A DNA stretch of 64,000 nt from Bathymodiolus brooksi (Eukaryota > Mollusca > Bivalvia > Mytilida > Modiolidae), in the NCBI GenBank assembly GCA_963680875.1, contig OY804585.1, positions 26,616,186 to 26,680,185 of the forward strand, read 5' to 3'. Positions 35,278-47,173 of the stretch are shown here, piece after piece. The notes beneath the pieces were generated by a model. That model saw only the letters and a program-made list of their open reading frames with translations, was not told the origin of the DNA and searched no databases. Numbering within the stretch: the first letter of the stretch is position 1; each line of letters starts with the position of its first letter. Made by a program: the position numbers and the translations under genes.

Positions 35278-38200
35278 CTACAAAATAAAAAATATATATT
35301 AGTAATTAAGTAGCAGTAGGAAGAAATAATTCAACAAAAGAGGATTTACAGTACATCAAGGGGGATAACTACTACGGAATTAAAAGTACAAATCCTAAAA
35401 TTGAGGGCTATGGTGTTTTAACACCACTTTCAACAATATTTCATATATATTGTGTGGTGAGTTTTATTAGTGGAGGAAACCGTAGTGTCTGGAGAAAACC
35501 AAGGACCAACCACAAGTCACTGACAAACTTGATAACATAATGTTGTATCATGTACACCTTGCCTGAGCAGGATTCAAACTCACAACTTTAGTGATGATAG
35601 GCAATGATTGCATAGGTAGTTATAAATCCAATTACCATACAATCAAGTCTACAATATATGCCTGGTGAACTTACCTCAATGATTTCTGGTTGTATTGTCG
35701 TGGAATGTATGCCTGCTTTATGAAATAATGCCTTGATTTTCTCTGCTACGACCATATACTCCTGTAGACTATGAACATGTATATGAGCTGAGGCTATTAT
35801 TTTGTTACCAGCTAACTGCCACACATGGAATTCATGAAGTGCTAGAACACCTTCTACCTGTAATAAACAAATTATTTCATCATCTTTAAAAATAGATCAG
35901 TCATATTTCACTATAAAAAGAAAATATAAACAGCGATTGTCAATAATGCCACCAAACTGAACAATCACCTTTCACCTCAAATCATTGAACATAATATTAA
36001 ACCACTTCATATAACGTTGGAAAAAAACTGGCTTTGGACACATACAAAAATGTGGTGTACATGTGGTCAAACCGGTTGATGGGATCTCATGTATTTATTA
36101 AACACAAACATGCAAATCTAAAACAAACAAAAATTTAAACTTCAAAGGATTATCTCTATATTTACTATAGATGTAAAATAGTGTGAAGCAAGAGGTATAC
36201 GTTGATGATTTTTTTTTGCATTATTTTGTAATAAAAAACATTAATCCTATAAATATATTCAATGGTTGTTGTCACGTCAAATTTCTCACCTAAACTGGAG
36301 AACATCCCATATAATTCCCCATCTTTCTGAATATTAATTTTATCATAGTTTAGACTGTTGTTTGAATATTGTAACAGTGAACTAAAAATACACAGAAAAT
36401 AACCACCCAACCATTCATATCAGTTTTAGGATTGCAATGATAATTCCACCTTATATCAGAATGCTGTCTTCTGATTGGTTGATGAAAGAGATATTTTTTT
36501 TAACTAATTCTTCGTTTTTTCAGCTTTTCCACCATTGCTGGAATATTTGCCTAAAATTATCCTGCTCGAGACGAAATCCCTTCTTTAAATAGTTTATCAC
36601 GTCACGGATGTTATTCGAATTACTTGGGTTTCTTCTTTCAACCAACGCTAAAGTAAAGAAAATGACGACAGTGTCAGCCGTTATGTTTGAAATCGTTGAA
36701 ATGTATATATTTCAAATTCATTTGCATTTTTTTTTAGCGTGTTCTATGTTAAAGCAAAACCGTGATTTATTTTATTTTTGAATTTGTTCCAGAATTTATA
36801 CACTGGTCACTTCTTTGAAAAGATTTTTCCTGTTTTCGTAGATTGATTTTAAGTCTCAGTTGAAAATCAAATGATCGAGGTGGTCTGAAGTTCTGAACCT
36901 GCTTGCATGCCACTGTTTTACTTGCTGTTAAATATTCGGCCGAATTAAACAAATATATCCTGTTAGTGAGGGTTATTTGCGAAAAATACAGGTTTCGAGG
37001 ACAGTCAGGATATTTGCCTCTCCTCTCAACCGGTATTTTTCGTAAATAACCCTCACTAACAGGATATACTTGCATAAAGCACATGCAGTATTTTTTTCCT
37101 GAAAAATTAAAAACTTCATAAAAAGTCAGGCCTGGTGAATATGTGCTTCATATGCAACATACAGTAGATCATGTTTATGGAAAACAAAAGTTTGAAGATA
37201 CCAAAGAGGTAATCAGAAGATACCAAAGAAGTAATCAGAAGATACCAAAGAAGTAATCAGAAGATACCAAAGAGATAATCAGAAGATACCAAAGAGATAA
37301 TCAGAAGATACCAAAGAAGTAATTAGAAGATACCAAAGAGGTAATCAGAAGATACCAAAGAGATAATCAGAAGATACCAAAGAGGTAATCAGAAGATACC
37401 AAAGAGGTAATCAGAAGATACCAAAGAAGTAATCAGAAGATACCAAAGAGGTAATCAGAAGATACCAAAGAGGTAATCAGAAGATACCAAAGAGGTAATC
37501 AGAAGATACCAAAGGGGTAATCAGAAGATACCAAAGAAGTAATCAGAAGATACCAAAGAAGTAATCAGAAGATACCAAAGAGATAATCAGAAGATACCAA
37601 AGAGGTAATCAGAAGATACCAAAGAAGTAATCAGAAGATACCAAAGAGGTAATCAGAAGATACCAAAGAGATAATCAGAAGATACCAAAGAGGTAATCAG
37701 AAGATACCAAAGAGGTAATCAGAAGATACCAAAGAGGTAATCAGAATATACCAAAGAAGTAATCAGAAGATACCAAAGAGGTAATCAGAAGATACCAAAG
37801 GGATAATCAGAATATACCAAAGAAGTAATCAGAAGATACCAAAGAGGTAATCAGAAGATACCAAAGGGGTAATCAGAAGATACCAAAGAGATAATCAGAA
37901 GATACCAAAGAAGTAATCAGAAGATACCAAAGAAGTAATCAGAAGATACCAAAGAGATAATCAGAAGATACCAAAGAGATAATCAGAAGATACCAAAGAG
38001 GTAATCAGAAGATACCAAAGAGATAATCAGAAGATACCAAAGAGGTAATCAGAAGATACCAAAGAAGTAATCAGAAGATACCAAAGAAGTAATCAGAAGA
38101 TACCAAAGAGGTAATCAGAAGATACCAAAGGGATAATCAGAATATACCAAAGAAGTAATCAGAAGATACCAAAGAGGTAATCAGAAGATACCAAAGGGGT

Positions 38201-41200
38201 AATCAGAAGATACCAAAGAGATAATCAGAAGATACCAAAGAAGTAATCAGAAGATACCAAAGAAGTAATCAGAAGATACCAAAGAGATAATCAGAAGATA
38301 CCAAAGAGGTAATCAGAAGATACCAAAGAGATAATCAGAAGATACCAAAGAGGTAATCAGAAGATACCAAAGAAGTAATCAGAAGATACCAAAGAAGTAA
38401 TCAGAAGATACCAAAGAGGTAATCAGAAGATACCAAAGAGGTAATCAGAAGATACCAAAGAGGTAATCAGAAGATACCAAAGGGGTAATCAGAAGATACC
38501 AAAGAAGTAATCAGAAGATACCAAAGAGGTAATCAGAAGATACCAAAGAGATAATCAGAAGATACCAAAGAAGTAATCAGAAGATACCAAAGAGGTAATC
38601 AGAAGATACCAAAGAGATAATCAGAAGATACCAAAGAGGTAATCAGAAGATACCAAAGAGGTAATCAGAAGATACCAAAGAGGTAATCAGAAGATACCAA
38701 AGAAGTAATCAGAAGATACCAAAGAAGTAATCAGAAGATACCAAAGGGGTAATCAGAAGATACCAAAGAGGTAATCAGAAGATACCAAAGAGATAATCAG
38801 AAGATACCAAAGAAGTAATCAGAAGATACCAAAGAGGTAATCAGAAGATACCAAAGAAGTAATCAGATGATACCAAAGAGGTAATCAGAAGCAGTAAATA
38901 GAGAAGGACATACAATACAATGGCCAAAAGAACAAACAATGATCTACAAAACATTACACAGAAAACTAAAGATTGAGAAAACATATGTTTTACACAAGGA
39001 AATTTTAACACTGTATTATAACAAGGCTTACTTTTTTAATATCTTCCTCTAACTGATTTACTCTGATATGGCCAGGAACAGTTTGTAATAAAATCAAACC
39101 AGAATCTCTCACTGAAACATAAAACAATATTATTTCTTATCTTTTTTTCTAGAGGCTAAAAATGTCATATATTTCTGTTTTGTTATTATTCTTACAGTAC
39201 ACAATTTCTTTTTGTATAAAAAGATTGCACTTATTTTGACCATTATATTTCTTTGTTTTCATGAACTAGTGAATAATACAAAAATACAATGTAAATATGT
39301 CTAGTTCACAGTTTGATTATATTTATCAGTAATTTGGACATTTTTCTTTTATCTCACCACATGATATTGTCAGTATCACCCAACTGATTATAATACTGAA
39401 AATTATCGCTCACTGTGCTAATGAATTGATATTTACTAAAAAAATATTACCTGGTCCAATCTTTCCCATAGCAAAAGAGGAAATACAAATCTACATTAAT
39501 GTTCATTTAATTCCCATAGATACACCAACATTTTCGACAATGCCCTTCTTCAAGGTGAAAAATTCCAATAAAATAACATTCTTGCTTTTTACATCAAGCC
39601 ACTTTCATGACTTTAAAATTGATAGTTACTATATTTTTTTCAAAACAGGAAAGTAATACGATTGTAATTTCTCACATGGAGAAGGTGGCTAGCCGAAATA
39701 TTGGTGTGTTAATGTGAATTAGTGAACATTGATGAATAAAAATTAGCCATCCTATAAATCTGGGGACAGTTGTGGTCATGATTGTATGGTAGTTGGATTT
39801 ATAACTACCTGTGCAATCAGTGCCTATCACCACTAAAGTTGTGAGTTCAAATCCCATTCATGGCGGGGTGTACTAGATACAACATTCTGTGATAAAGCTT
39901 GTCAGTGACTTGCGGCAGGTCAGTGGTTTCCTCCTGGTACTCTAGTTTCCTCCACCAATAAAACTGACCGCCACAATATAACTGAAATATTGTTGAAAGT
40001 GGCATTAAACACCATAATCAAATCAAACCTATAAATCTATATTTATACTTACATAGAGGTGCTGTAGTACTTAATATTATTATGACCATTAATATACTGA
40101 AATAGTAAGTAAATAACATTTTGAAAGTATTGACTTATATAACATAAAAATAGTACAAGTGTTAAAAAAAAGAACCTTTATACATGTACATTGTTTGTAA
40201 AAATAGCTCACAGAATACCCTGTCAATGTTTTCACTTTCATGTTGTGTACCTGTAGTTTCACATGGGGTTGTAGAAGAGTTCCTGTTATTGTGATTGACA
40301 AGACTGTACACCATCACTTTCTTGAATGGTCAAAACTTCCACAAAAAACTTAAAACAAACAAAGACTTTTACTGGACTTGGCTATGTGAGTGACACAGTT
40401 TTTCTTGGGGGTCACAGTGTTGCTCAACTTTTTATCTTTGTGTTGTGTTTTTGTTTGTTTTTTGCCTTTGTTCTGTGTCTTGTGCCCAATGCTGGCTATG
40501 TCTCAGAATTGTCCATTCTTGATTGCCCCTTTAATAATTTTCTCTAATGTTTATTTAAGAGCTAGATCAGGTGATATAAAAAATTAAAATCATTATTTAA
40601 AACTCCATGCATGTTATTAATTTAACATCTCATATTATGAATACAATCAGTGTATTGTAAAATATTTGGTCAAAGGGAGATAATTTCTTTAAAATATAGA
40701 CAATACCTCATTGCTGGATCCATATAATATTTCCAATCATCTTCTACAAACCAAATTAACAGAGCACTTATTATAACTACCACAGATCCTAAAGCATCCC
40801 CTAGTACATGTAAAAACACTCCTCTCATGTTTAACTGTGAACTGGACGCTGAAATAATACAAAAGAATAATACAAACAATTTTCAGAAAATCGATACCTG
40901 ATTAAGTAATAAATGATATATTATATAAACATAATATTATGCACACAAATTAACATTTAATTCTATTGTAGTATGGTTTTTGTAAGGTATGTACATTTTT
41001 ACTGGGAAAAGCAGTGCTTTTCTCATAGCCAAGTCTATGGAGAATTTACCAGTATTTTCAATAAACGCTTAGTCCAGAAAATACAAACTGTCTCGGTGGT
41101 GCAATGATTAGCTGGTCGCCTCAAGTGGAATAGACCATTGGTTCAAATCAAAGAAATGGTATTTGCTGCTTCCCAGCTAAACATGTAGCATTAAAAGCCA

Positions 41201-44200
41201 GGTTGGCTCGGAAACAGGTTGTGTAGGGGGAGGGGGGTTAGGATCCCATTAAAAGGTTTAAACCTGCCATATTTTTGTACCTGTCCCAAGCCAGGACCTG
41301 GATCTCCAGCATTATATGTCATGGATCTTTCTATGTTCAATGATTTGTGGTGAGAGGCAATTATTCGTTTTTGTTAATTTTGGAGGAATTGTTGAACATT
41401 ACGGCTTAAACTTTCTTTTCATAAGATATAAAAATAAACTAACATGCTTTAATGTCTGCTATTTCTATGACAACTCCTTCTTGATCAGTTGTAACATCTT
41501 CACAGATACTTGTACGAGTAGGAGCACCATGATTGTGAGAATGTTCTACATTACCATTGGCTGGTTTATCTACAAGAGCCTCTCTTTCATGGCCATGACT
41601 ATGACTTCCACCTCCTCCATGAGAATGTCCTAAAAAAGAATTACAAAGATTATTACCTCTTAACTTTACTCTGTGTATGACATGTCTTCACTAATAACAC
41701 ATCTTCTAATGGTGTTTCATATATATCTAAGCATTGCATAAAATATAACGGCTGTTTCTTAGTGAAGGTCTTGCTGTATTCAACGGCTGTAATATAGCAA
41801 CAAACAAGTTGGTGTCCATCATGTTCATTATGTAATAAATAACTTATTATTTAACCTGGAGTATTATTGGTCTTGCTCCTGGATTTTTATTCGAGTTTGT
41901 GTTTTCCAAACTAGCATTCTTTTGCTTCCATTTTTTAAACCATGATTCTGATAATTATTGAATTAACTTATGGTAATTAACAATGGTGAAAAGTACTTGT
42001 CACTAAGACTGAAAATTTATCTTAATATCTAATAGAAAAACAAAAATGATGAAAGGCTTTAATTAGTACTGGTACTTAAATTGACTGTAATATGAGGTTA
42101 AACTATATCTCCAGTCTTTGCCAAAAACCATGAGCCTTAAGCCCCAGTCTAGTAAAAATTGCATAAAATTTGCTTAATCAAATGGACAAAATTCTTCTAA
42201 AATGCCATTCTGGCTAGTTTGTCAAAATGTTTTTGGCACAGACTGTACCTACAATGGCCAAGAACAGAGAGATATGCAATATAATATCATCACTGAAGTG
42301 TTTATTTACTTATATGGGTCGTCATGGCCGTGATCGTATGGTAGTTGGATTTACAACTGCCTATGCAATCAGTGCTTATCACCACTGATGTTGTGAGTTT
42401 GAATTCCGCTCAGGGCGAGGTGTACAACATTATGTGATAAAGTTTGACAGTGACTTGCGACAGGTCTGTGGTTTTCTCCGTGTCCTTCGATTTCCTCCAT
42501 CAATAAAACTGACCGCCGCAATATAACTGAAATATTGTTGAAAGTGGCCTTAAATACCATCAAACAAACAAACAAACAATTTATTTACTTACCATGATCA
42601 TGAAATAAAAATAAACCAATTAGATTAACTAGAAGTCCCAGACTTCCTACGATTAGTAATAACTTAGGATCTTTGATTTCTTCTATTTCAACTAAACGTT
42701 TGAGTGATTCCACTAAGATAGAGAAACATAATGCTATCAGGAATACAGCATTTACAAAAGCTCCTACAATTTCTGCTCGTATCCAACCAAATGTATTTTT
42801 CTCTGTCTGCCATTTTGAAATCTGGAAAACAAAACAATAATAAAAACATAGATATCTAATTTAACAGGGCTCACGAAATTGCATACGGGTTTGGTGGTCC
42901 TAGTGGAAAAAAAATCTCAGTCCTCATTAATTTTCTATTGCAGAATACCAATCTTGTGTCAGTCCTTAACAAAATCTGCCCAAATTTTGCTGGTCATGTC
43001 TGAGAGGAATGACACATTTCGTGAACTCTGATTTAATAAACATGACACATTTCTAGAATAACCATCCACAGGTACACTCATAGTAAAAAAATCGTTGCTA
43101 ACAATGTTTTGGAAAAGCTTGATGGTAAAAAGTTCTGGTTTAGTACACAATATGGACTGGAGAGTTAACATTTGGCACCCAATTTTAACCTATTCTGGAG
43201 AGATGCAATTGTTAATGATGCCAAAATACATGAAATTCCATTCACAGTCCCTGCAGAAATTTGAGCTCAACCACTTTGGTTCAACACTGAGATAAAAATC
43301 AATCATAAAACATCAGCATTGGGCCAGAATGGGGTATACATTATACAATTATAGTCTTTTGTTGAAGTCAATACGAGTTGTTATGGACCTTCAAAATGAT
43401 ATTCACCGAAGCCTCTAGGCTGAGCTGAATATCGTTTTTAAGGTCCATAAAAACTTGTATTAACCATACAAAAGACTGTAATTGTTTTATTACATTAAAA
43501 TAAAAAGTGAAAGTGAAACCAAGTCAATATGAAATTAATCACTTCATTATGACGTCATACATAATGCAATGGAAAGTGAAAGTGAAAGCGAGTCAATACA
43601 AGTTTTAATCAAACAATATCAAATTTTACGGAATGTCAGATAGCCAATATGTTATCTTAAAATAAAATATTACATAATGGTTTTATTTAAATAAAACCAT
43701 TATGTAAGAATCTTAAAATAAAATATTACATAATGGTTTTATTTAAATAAAACCATTATGTAATATTTTATTTTAAGATAAGATAAGATAAATTTTATTT
43801 AATGTCAGCATGTTTAAAACAACAAATACAACACAAGCTCTAGTGAATTTGTATCCAACAATTTTGCTTCTTCTTCAGTGATAGAGTAGTATTTAAGTAA
43901 TTTATAGTGTTATATTTAGATAATTGACTGTTTGTAAGATAAAATAATTGTGCCCTTAAATATATTACTACCTGACATTTTATATACAATTGATATTTTT
44001 CTATACTGAATTGCTTCTGATCAAATAAAATATATATTACAAAGAAAAAAAGAAATTGATTTGAATAGAGTGTAGCATAATAATATATAATTTTTTTTTA
44101 TCAGATTCAGAGATTGAATAGTCATGTATGAATGAGAAAATTTGCATGGCCATGCCATCAGCCCTTAAGGATATAATAATTATAATTTAGAATTGTCACA

Positions 44201-45036
44201 CAAGGATCTTTGTACATAGCAATATATATATCTGAAAAATATTTAATCATAATATAAATCGCTATAATCAAAATTCTACCAGTTTAATATCCTAGAATAA
44301 TATAAAACCTAGCCATGGGGTTTGTTTCTTTTTACAAATGTACATGATATACAATTATATTGATGAACATTAGCTGAATTAGTAGGATAGGAGAATCATA
44401 AAATTACCATCTAGAATAAAAACGTAGATATCTAATTTACTGTGCACGACACATTTCTGGAATAACCTTCATCAGGTACGTTCAAATAGAAAGATTGGAA
44501 AACCAAATAATCTAAAATTTTGGGAGCAACAAAACCAAAGGGCCTAAACAGAATAGCCAAAATCAGCTAAAGTCATCTAGGCAGGAGGAAGGAAAACTTT
44601 AGAAGACATCATAACTATTAACTGCATAATGAAGAATCAGGAGATAACTGGATTGTATTTTAAGCTTTGCAGATGTAAATGGTCGGTTTTACGATCGCAA
44701 ATTGAGTTTACCTAGCGATGTGTAGTGGAAATAGGTAAACAGATATTTGCAACAGTAAAACCAAGATTTACGTCCGTAAAACTTAAAAATACAAAAAAGA
44801 GAAGAAAAATAAATAATCCCCTGCTACATTTTATTTGTACATAATGTACCTGTACCTACCCTCACAGAGGCAAATCCAACAATTAAAGCTACTACATCTG
44901 ACAGCATATGAAATGAGTCTGCCACTAAAGCTATAGAGTTAGTTACATATCCTACGATGATCTCCACAAGGAAGAAAGACGCCGTCATGGCCAACATGGT
45001 CAACAGTCGACATGTCTTTCCAGAGTATTTTCCCAT
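35074..45036 (-). CDS. SLC30A1: zinc transporter ZnT1-type (SLC30 family), eight exons, complete
   Basis: A cation-diffusion-facilitator Zn2+/H+ exchanger; ZnT1 proteins export zinc across the plasma membrane. Exons in transcript order: 45036-44860, 42821-42593, 41629-41444, 40848-40707, 40096-40053, 39111-39032, 35857-35675 and 35277-35074; 1,245 nt = 414 aa + stop. All junctions are GT-AG and in phase. TM2 has the zinc-site pair H43/D47 (SFHMLSD) and TM5 H211/D215 (FLHVLGD). A His-rich loop ([17 protein letters not shown]) lies between TM4 and TM5. The cytosolic domain has [11 protein letters not shown], and the tail is Cys-rich ([17 protein letters not shown]), as in ZnT1-like proteins. 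It is shorter than human ZnT1 (507 aa), mainly in the loop. A splice acceptor at 45,066-45,068 just before the ATG implies at least one upstream non-coding exon. Intron 6 holds a 22-bp minisatellite. ZnT10 is the main alternative. Confidence 0.93.
35400..35655 (-). mobile_element. SINE-B copy in ZnT1 intron 7
   Basis: TTTTAACACCACTTTCAACA ... GGATTCAAACTCACAACTTT ... GGTAGTTATAAATCCAATTA; full length and reverse, so on the + strand the tail comes first. It ends 20 bp from the exon-7 donor. Confidence 0.75.
35675..35857 (-). CDS. SLC30A1: ZnT1 exon 7: cytosolic domain
   Basis: Acceptor TTATTACAG|GTAG, donor ATTGAG|GTAAGT; 61 codons. [20 protein letters not shown] is followed by [24 protein letters not shown]: the ferredoxin-like domain of CDF proteins. 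Confidence 0.95.
36950..37078. repeat. inverted repeat with ~38-bp arms
   Basis: ATATATCCTGTTAGTGAGGG + TTATTTGCGAAAAATAC at the left, complement GTATTTTTCGTAAATAACCC + TCACTAACAGGATATA at the right, loop ~50 bp. In ZnT1 intron 6. Confidence 0.8.
37190..38892. repeat. 22-bp minisatellite, ~77 copies, in ZnT1 intron 6
   Basis: Unit AGATACCAAAGAGGTAATCA + GA with variation confined to AGAGG/AGAAG/AGATA/AGGGG at one spot. The seed AGTTTGAAGATACCAA occurs singly at 51,423 and (reversed) at 53,205, so the array grew from a dispersed motif. No spacer diversity, so it is not a CRISPR. Confidence 0.95.
39032..39111 (-). CDS. SLC30A1: ZnT1 exon 6: start of C-terminal domain
   Basis: Acceptor ATGTTTCAG|TGAG, donor AAAAAA|GTAAGC; 2 + 78 nt. 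It encodes [20 protein letters not shown] + EEDIKK, the [15 protein letters not shown] block of the family. Confidence 0.93.
39770..40028 (+). mobile_element. SINE-B copy, full length
   Basis: Head GTATGGTAGTTGGATTTATA with B box GAGTTCAAATCCC; body GTTTCCTCCACCAATAAAAC; tail GAAATATTGTTGAAAGTGGC + ATTAAACACCATAATCAAATC. The best reference copy in the window. Confidence 0.8.
40053..40096 (-). CDS. SLC30A1: ZnT1 exon 5: TM6 microexon (44 bp)
   Basis: Acceptor CTATTTCAG|TATA, donor CCTCTAT|GTAAGT; 1 + 42 + 1 nt. It encodes [14 protein letters not shown]. Phase joins both neighbours, giving [16 protein letters not shown] across the next junction. Confidence 0.88.
40707..40848 (-). CDS. SLC30A1: ZnT1 exon 4: TM5
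   Basis: Acceptor ATTATTTCAG|CGTC, donor AATGAG|GTATTG; 2 + 138 + 2 nt. [19 protein letters not shown] is the family's most conserved block and carries the second His/Asp zinc pair. Confidence 0.95.
41090..41335 (+). mobile_element. SINE-A 5' part joined to another repeat
   Basis: Head CTCGGTGGTGCAATGATTAG with B box GGTTCAAATC, then TATTTGCTGCTTCCCAGC and CAGGTTGGCTCGGAAACAGG. It then switches to GGATCCCATTAAAAGG and CCTGTCCCAAGCCAGGACC, the single-copy form of the 38-bp minisatellite unit. Confidence 0.7.
41444..41629 (-). CDS. SLC30A1: ZnT1 exon 3: His-rich cytosolic loop
   Basis: Acceptor TCTTTTTTAG|GACA, donor AAAGCAT|GTTAGT; 2 + 183 + 1 nt. It encodes [16 protein letters not shown] and later EHSHNHG, ten or so His residues expected to bind or sense zinc. 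The last part is acidic. Confidence 0.92.
42310..42578 (+). mobile_element. SINE-B copy abutting ZnT1 exon 2
   Basis: GTATGGTAGTTGGATTTACA ... GAGTTTGAATTCCGC ... AAATATTGTTGAAAGTGGCC + TTAAATACCATC, ending in a CAAA repeat 15 bp from the exon-2 donor. The last ~135 bp, donor included, recur at 47,037-47,173. Confidence 0.8.
42593..42821 (-). CDS. SLC30A1: ZnT1 exon 2: TM3-TM4
   Basis: Acceptor GTTTTCCAG|ATTTC, donor GATCATG|GTAAGT; 228 + 1 nt. It contains [20 protein letters not shown], near-identical to the ZnT1 motif, and [19 protein letters not shown]. Confidence 0.95.
43340..43485. repeat. hairpin MITE in ZnT1 intron 1
   Basis: Arms ATTATAGTCTTTTGTTGAAG ... TTATGGACCTTCAAAATGATA and TATCGTTTTTAAGGTCCATA ... 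AAAGACTGTAATTG; ~50-bp imperfect arms around GAAGCCTCTAGGCTGAGC. Confidence 0.7.
43664..43790. repeat. two tandem palindromes
   Basis: AAAATATTACATAATGGTTT + TATTTAAATAAAACCATTATGTAA occurs twice in a row (centres ~43,689 and ~43,748). Each is self-complementary with no loop. Confidence 0.85.
44860..45036 (-). CDS. SLC30A1: ZnT1 exon 1 (coding): TM1-TM2
   Basis: 59 codons, donor GTGAGG|GTAGGT. It starts [15 protein letters not shown] and includes the zinc-ligand motif DSFHMLSD. The start fits the family (human ZnT1 also opens MG...R-x-LLxML). Sequence upstream reads TTCTTTCAG|CTGG, an acceptor 29 nt before the ATG, so transcription starts farther upstream. Confidence 0.93.
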
Positions 45037-45504
45037 TTTGAATGTCCAATTTATTTTTTATCCAGCTGAAAGAAAACAAAATTCAAATTCTGTAAAAGAT
45101 GAAAACGGTGATATCTATCTGTCAATTATGTTACTGGAATATACAAGATCTTCTAGTTGATAGATTGGATACCAGTGACAATTCCCTCAGATCAACCAAC
45201 AGATCTGTCCAGCATGTCTACAGGTGATGGGTAGGAGATGCCCTCTCAATAGCGGTATGTTCTGTTATACAGAAAGCCTGACAGATGTCCACATTCATGA
45301 TAATAATCAATCATATACATCATGGACAAATGTCAACATGTTGATATTTCTGGCCCGTGGTTCATATTCTGTAGAAACAGATGCTGCATCTTTCAGTCAA
45401 AATGACATGATCTTTAAGATGGCAAGATACTTCAGGCACGTCCTGGTCATGGTGTTTAAATGATAATTCTCATTTGCTTCTAATTGCAATTGATGGTTTC
45501 AGAG

Positions 45505-45685
45505 ACAAATCTCGGTTGAAATTACATATATACAATATTGGTGTATTGATGGTAAACATAGAATTTATGTGGCTCGGCACAAAATGGATGGAAAGACTTG
45601 CTAAAGCTCGTCTTCCCCACCGTTTCTAAGCCTCGCCACATAAATTCTATATTAACCATCAATACACCAATATTGTATTTATCCT
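45505..45685. repeat. hairpin MITE
   Basis: Arms ATACAATATTGGTGTATTGA + TGGTAAACATAGAATTTATGTGGC and GCCACATAAATTCTATATTA + ACCATCAATACACCAATATTGTA; the loop includes AAAGCTCGTCTTCCCCACC. It lies upstream of the ZnT1 start codon. Confidence 0.75.
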
Positions 45686-45778
45686 GCAATAAAATTTGCC
45701 CCCAAAAAAGTTATTTAATTTAATAATAAAAAAAAAGATAACAGAAACCCCAATTGATACCTCAATAGTAGTTCTGGT

Positions 45779-46045
45779 AAGGGGTGTGGCTTAATATCTT
45801 TATTAGGCTGATGTAAAAAGTGTTATTATGACAGGGCTGTGGCTTAATAGCTTTATTAGGCTAATGTGAAAAGTGTCATTATGACAGGGGTGTCACTTAA
45901 TAGCTTTATTAGGCTAATGTGAAAAGTGTTATTATGACAGGGGTGTTGCTTAATAGCTTTATTAGGCTAATGTGAAAGTGTTATTATGACAGGGGTGTTG
46001 CTTAATAGCTTTATTAGGCTAATGTGAAAAGTGTTATTATGACAG
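45779..46045. repeat. 53-bp tandem repeat, 5 copies
   Basis: Unit GGGGTGTTGCTTAATAGCTT + TATTAGGCTAATGTGAAAAG + TGTTATTATGACA, with small differences. In the ZnT1 5' region. Confidence 0.85.
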
Positions 46046-46789
46046 TGACATAATGATGATAATAGAGCAACAGTTTTTTTCAACCCATTTATTATGACAA
46101 AAAATAACCCAATTGCAGGATAAATAGCGGTATATCACTTGTCATACCAGTTTAAAAACATTGATAAATGTTAACATGTGTACAATGGGAAAAATCTGTT
46201 CAAATCACTCTAGTTATGCATGCTACATTGTACATTTTTGTATTTAACAAGTTTTCAGGATAATTTTGTCTAAATTGGTTTTTATCATAATCAGGACAAG
46301 AGGCCAAAATTGTCCATGATGAAAGTTATATACCTAAAGCATTTAGTTAGCCAGAATTAGCTTAGATATTCAAAATATTCAATATTTTACTTAATATTTT
46401 GCCAAAGAGTATGTTTACTGTGATTTAAAAAAAACCTTGTGTGTATATAATACAACAGAACTAGACTTTTCCGATATTTATATAAATTATTTTGGTAAAT
46501 CAAGGGCACAATTTCAGAAAAAAAGAGAGTGGTACATTCTGAAAACGAATTTGGTCTGCCTTTATGGTCCCTCACCCTGTGTATAAATTTCAAATAATTT
46601 GCTTTAGGGGAACTCAGGTTATTGAGTGAGAATCAAAATTTGTATTTCTCTGTAAAGTGGCACAACTACTTAACGAAATTCTGTCTGGTAAAGTCCAAAA
46701 TCTAACTTGGCCAGGATTTCATTAAAATTTTCCTTTACCTTACAAGTGCATAAATTTCAAATACAGGATACATGTATGAATGCTTGTTT

Positions 46790-47173
46790 GTTTGATGGTG
46801 CTTAATGCCACTTTCAACAATATTTCAGTTACACAAGTATATTATGGCGGTCAGTTTCATAGGTGGAGGAAACCAGAGGACCCGGAGAAAACCACTGACC
46901 TGTCGCAAGTCACTGACAAACTTGATCACATAATGTTGTACACCTTGCCCTGAGCGGAATTCAAACTCACAACATCAGTGGTGATAGGCACTGATTGCAT
47001 AGGTAGTTGTAAATCCAACTACCATACGATCACGGCCGGACAGGTCTGTCGTTTTCTCCGGGTCCTTCGATTTCCTCCATCAATAAAACTGACTGCCACA
47101 ATATAACTGAAATATTGTTGAAAGTGGCCTTAAACACCATCAAACAAACAAACAATTTATTTACTTACCATGA
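46790..47173. mobile_element. head-to-head SINE-B pair upstream of ZnT1
   Basis: 46,790-47,035 is a full reverse copy. 47,037-47,151 is the 3' half of a forward copy, followed by CAATTTATTTACTTACCATGA. The second piece is almost identical to 42,462-42,597, including the splice donor of ZnT1 exon 2. Confidence 0.75.

Noticed and set aside
37190..38892. Regular short repeats resembling a CRISPR array
   Set aside because: The unit is 22 bp with no unique spacers, variation is confined to three bases, and the context is an animal intron: a minisatellite.
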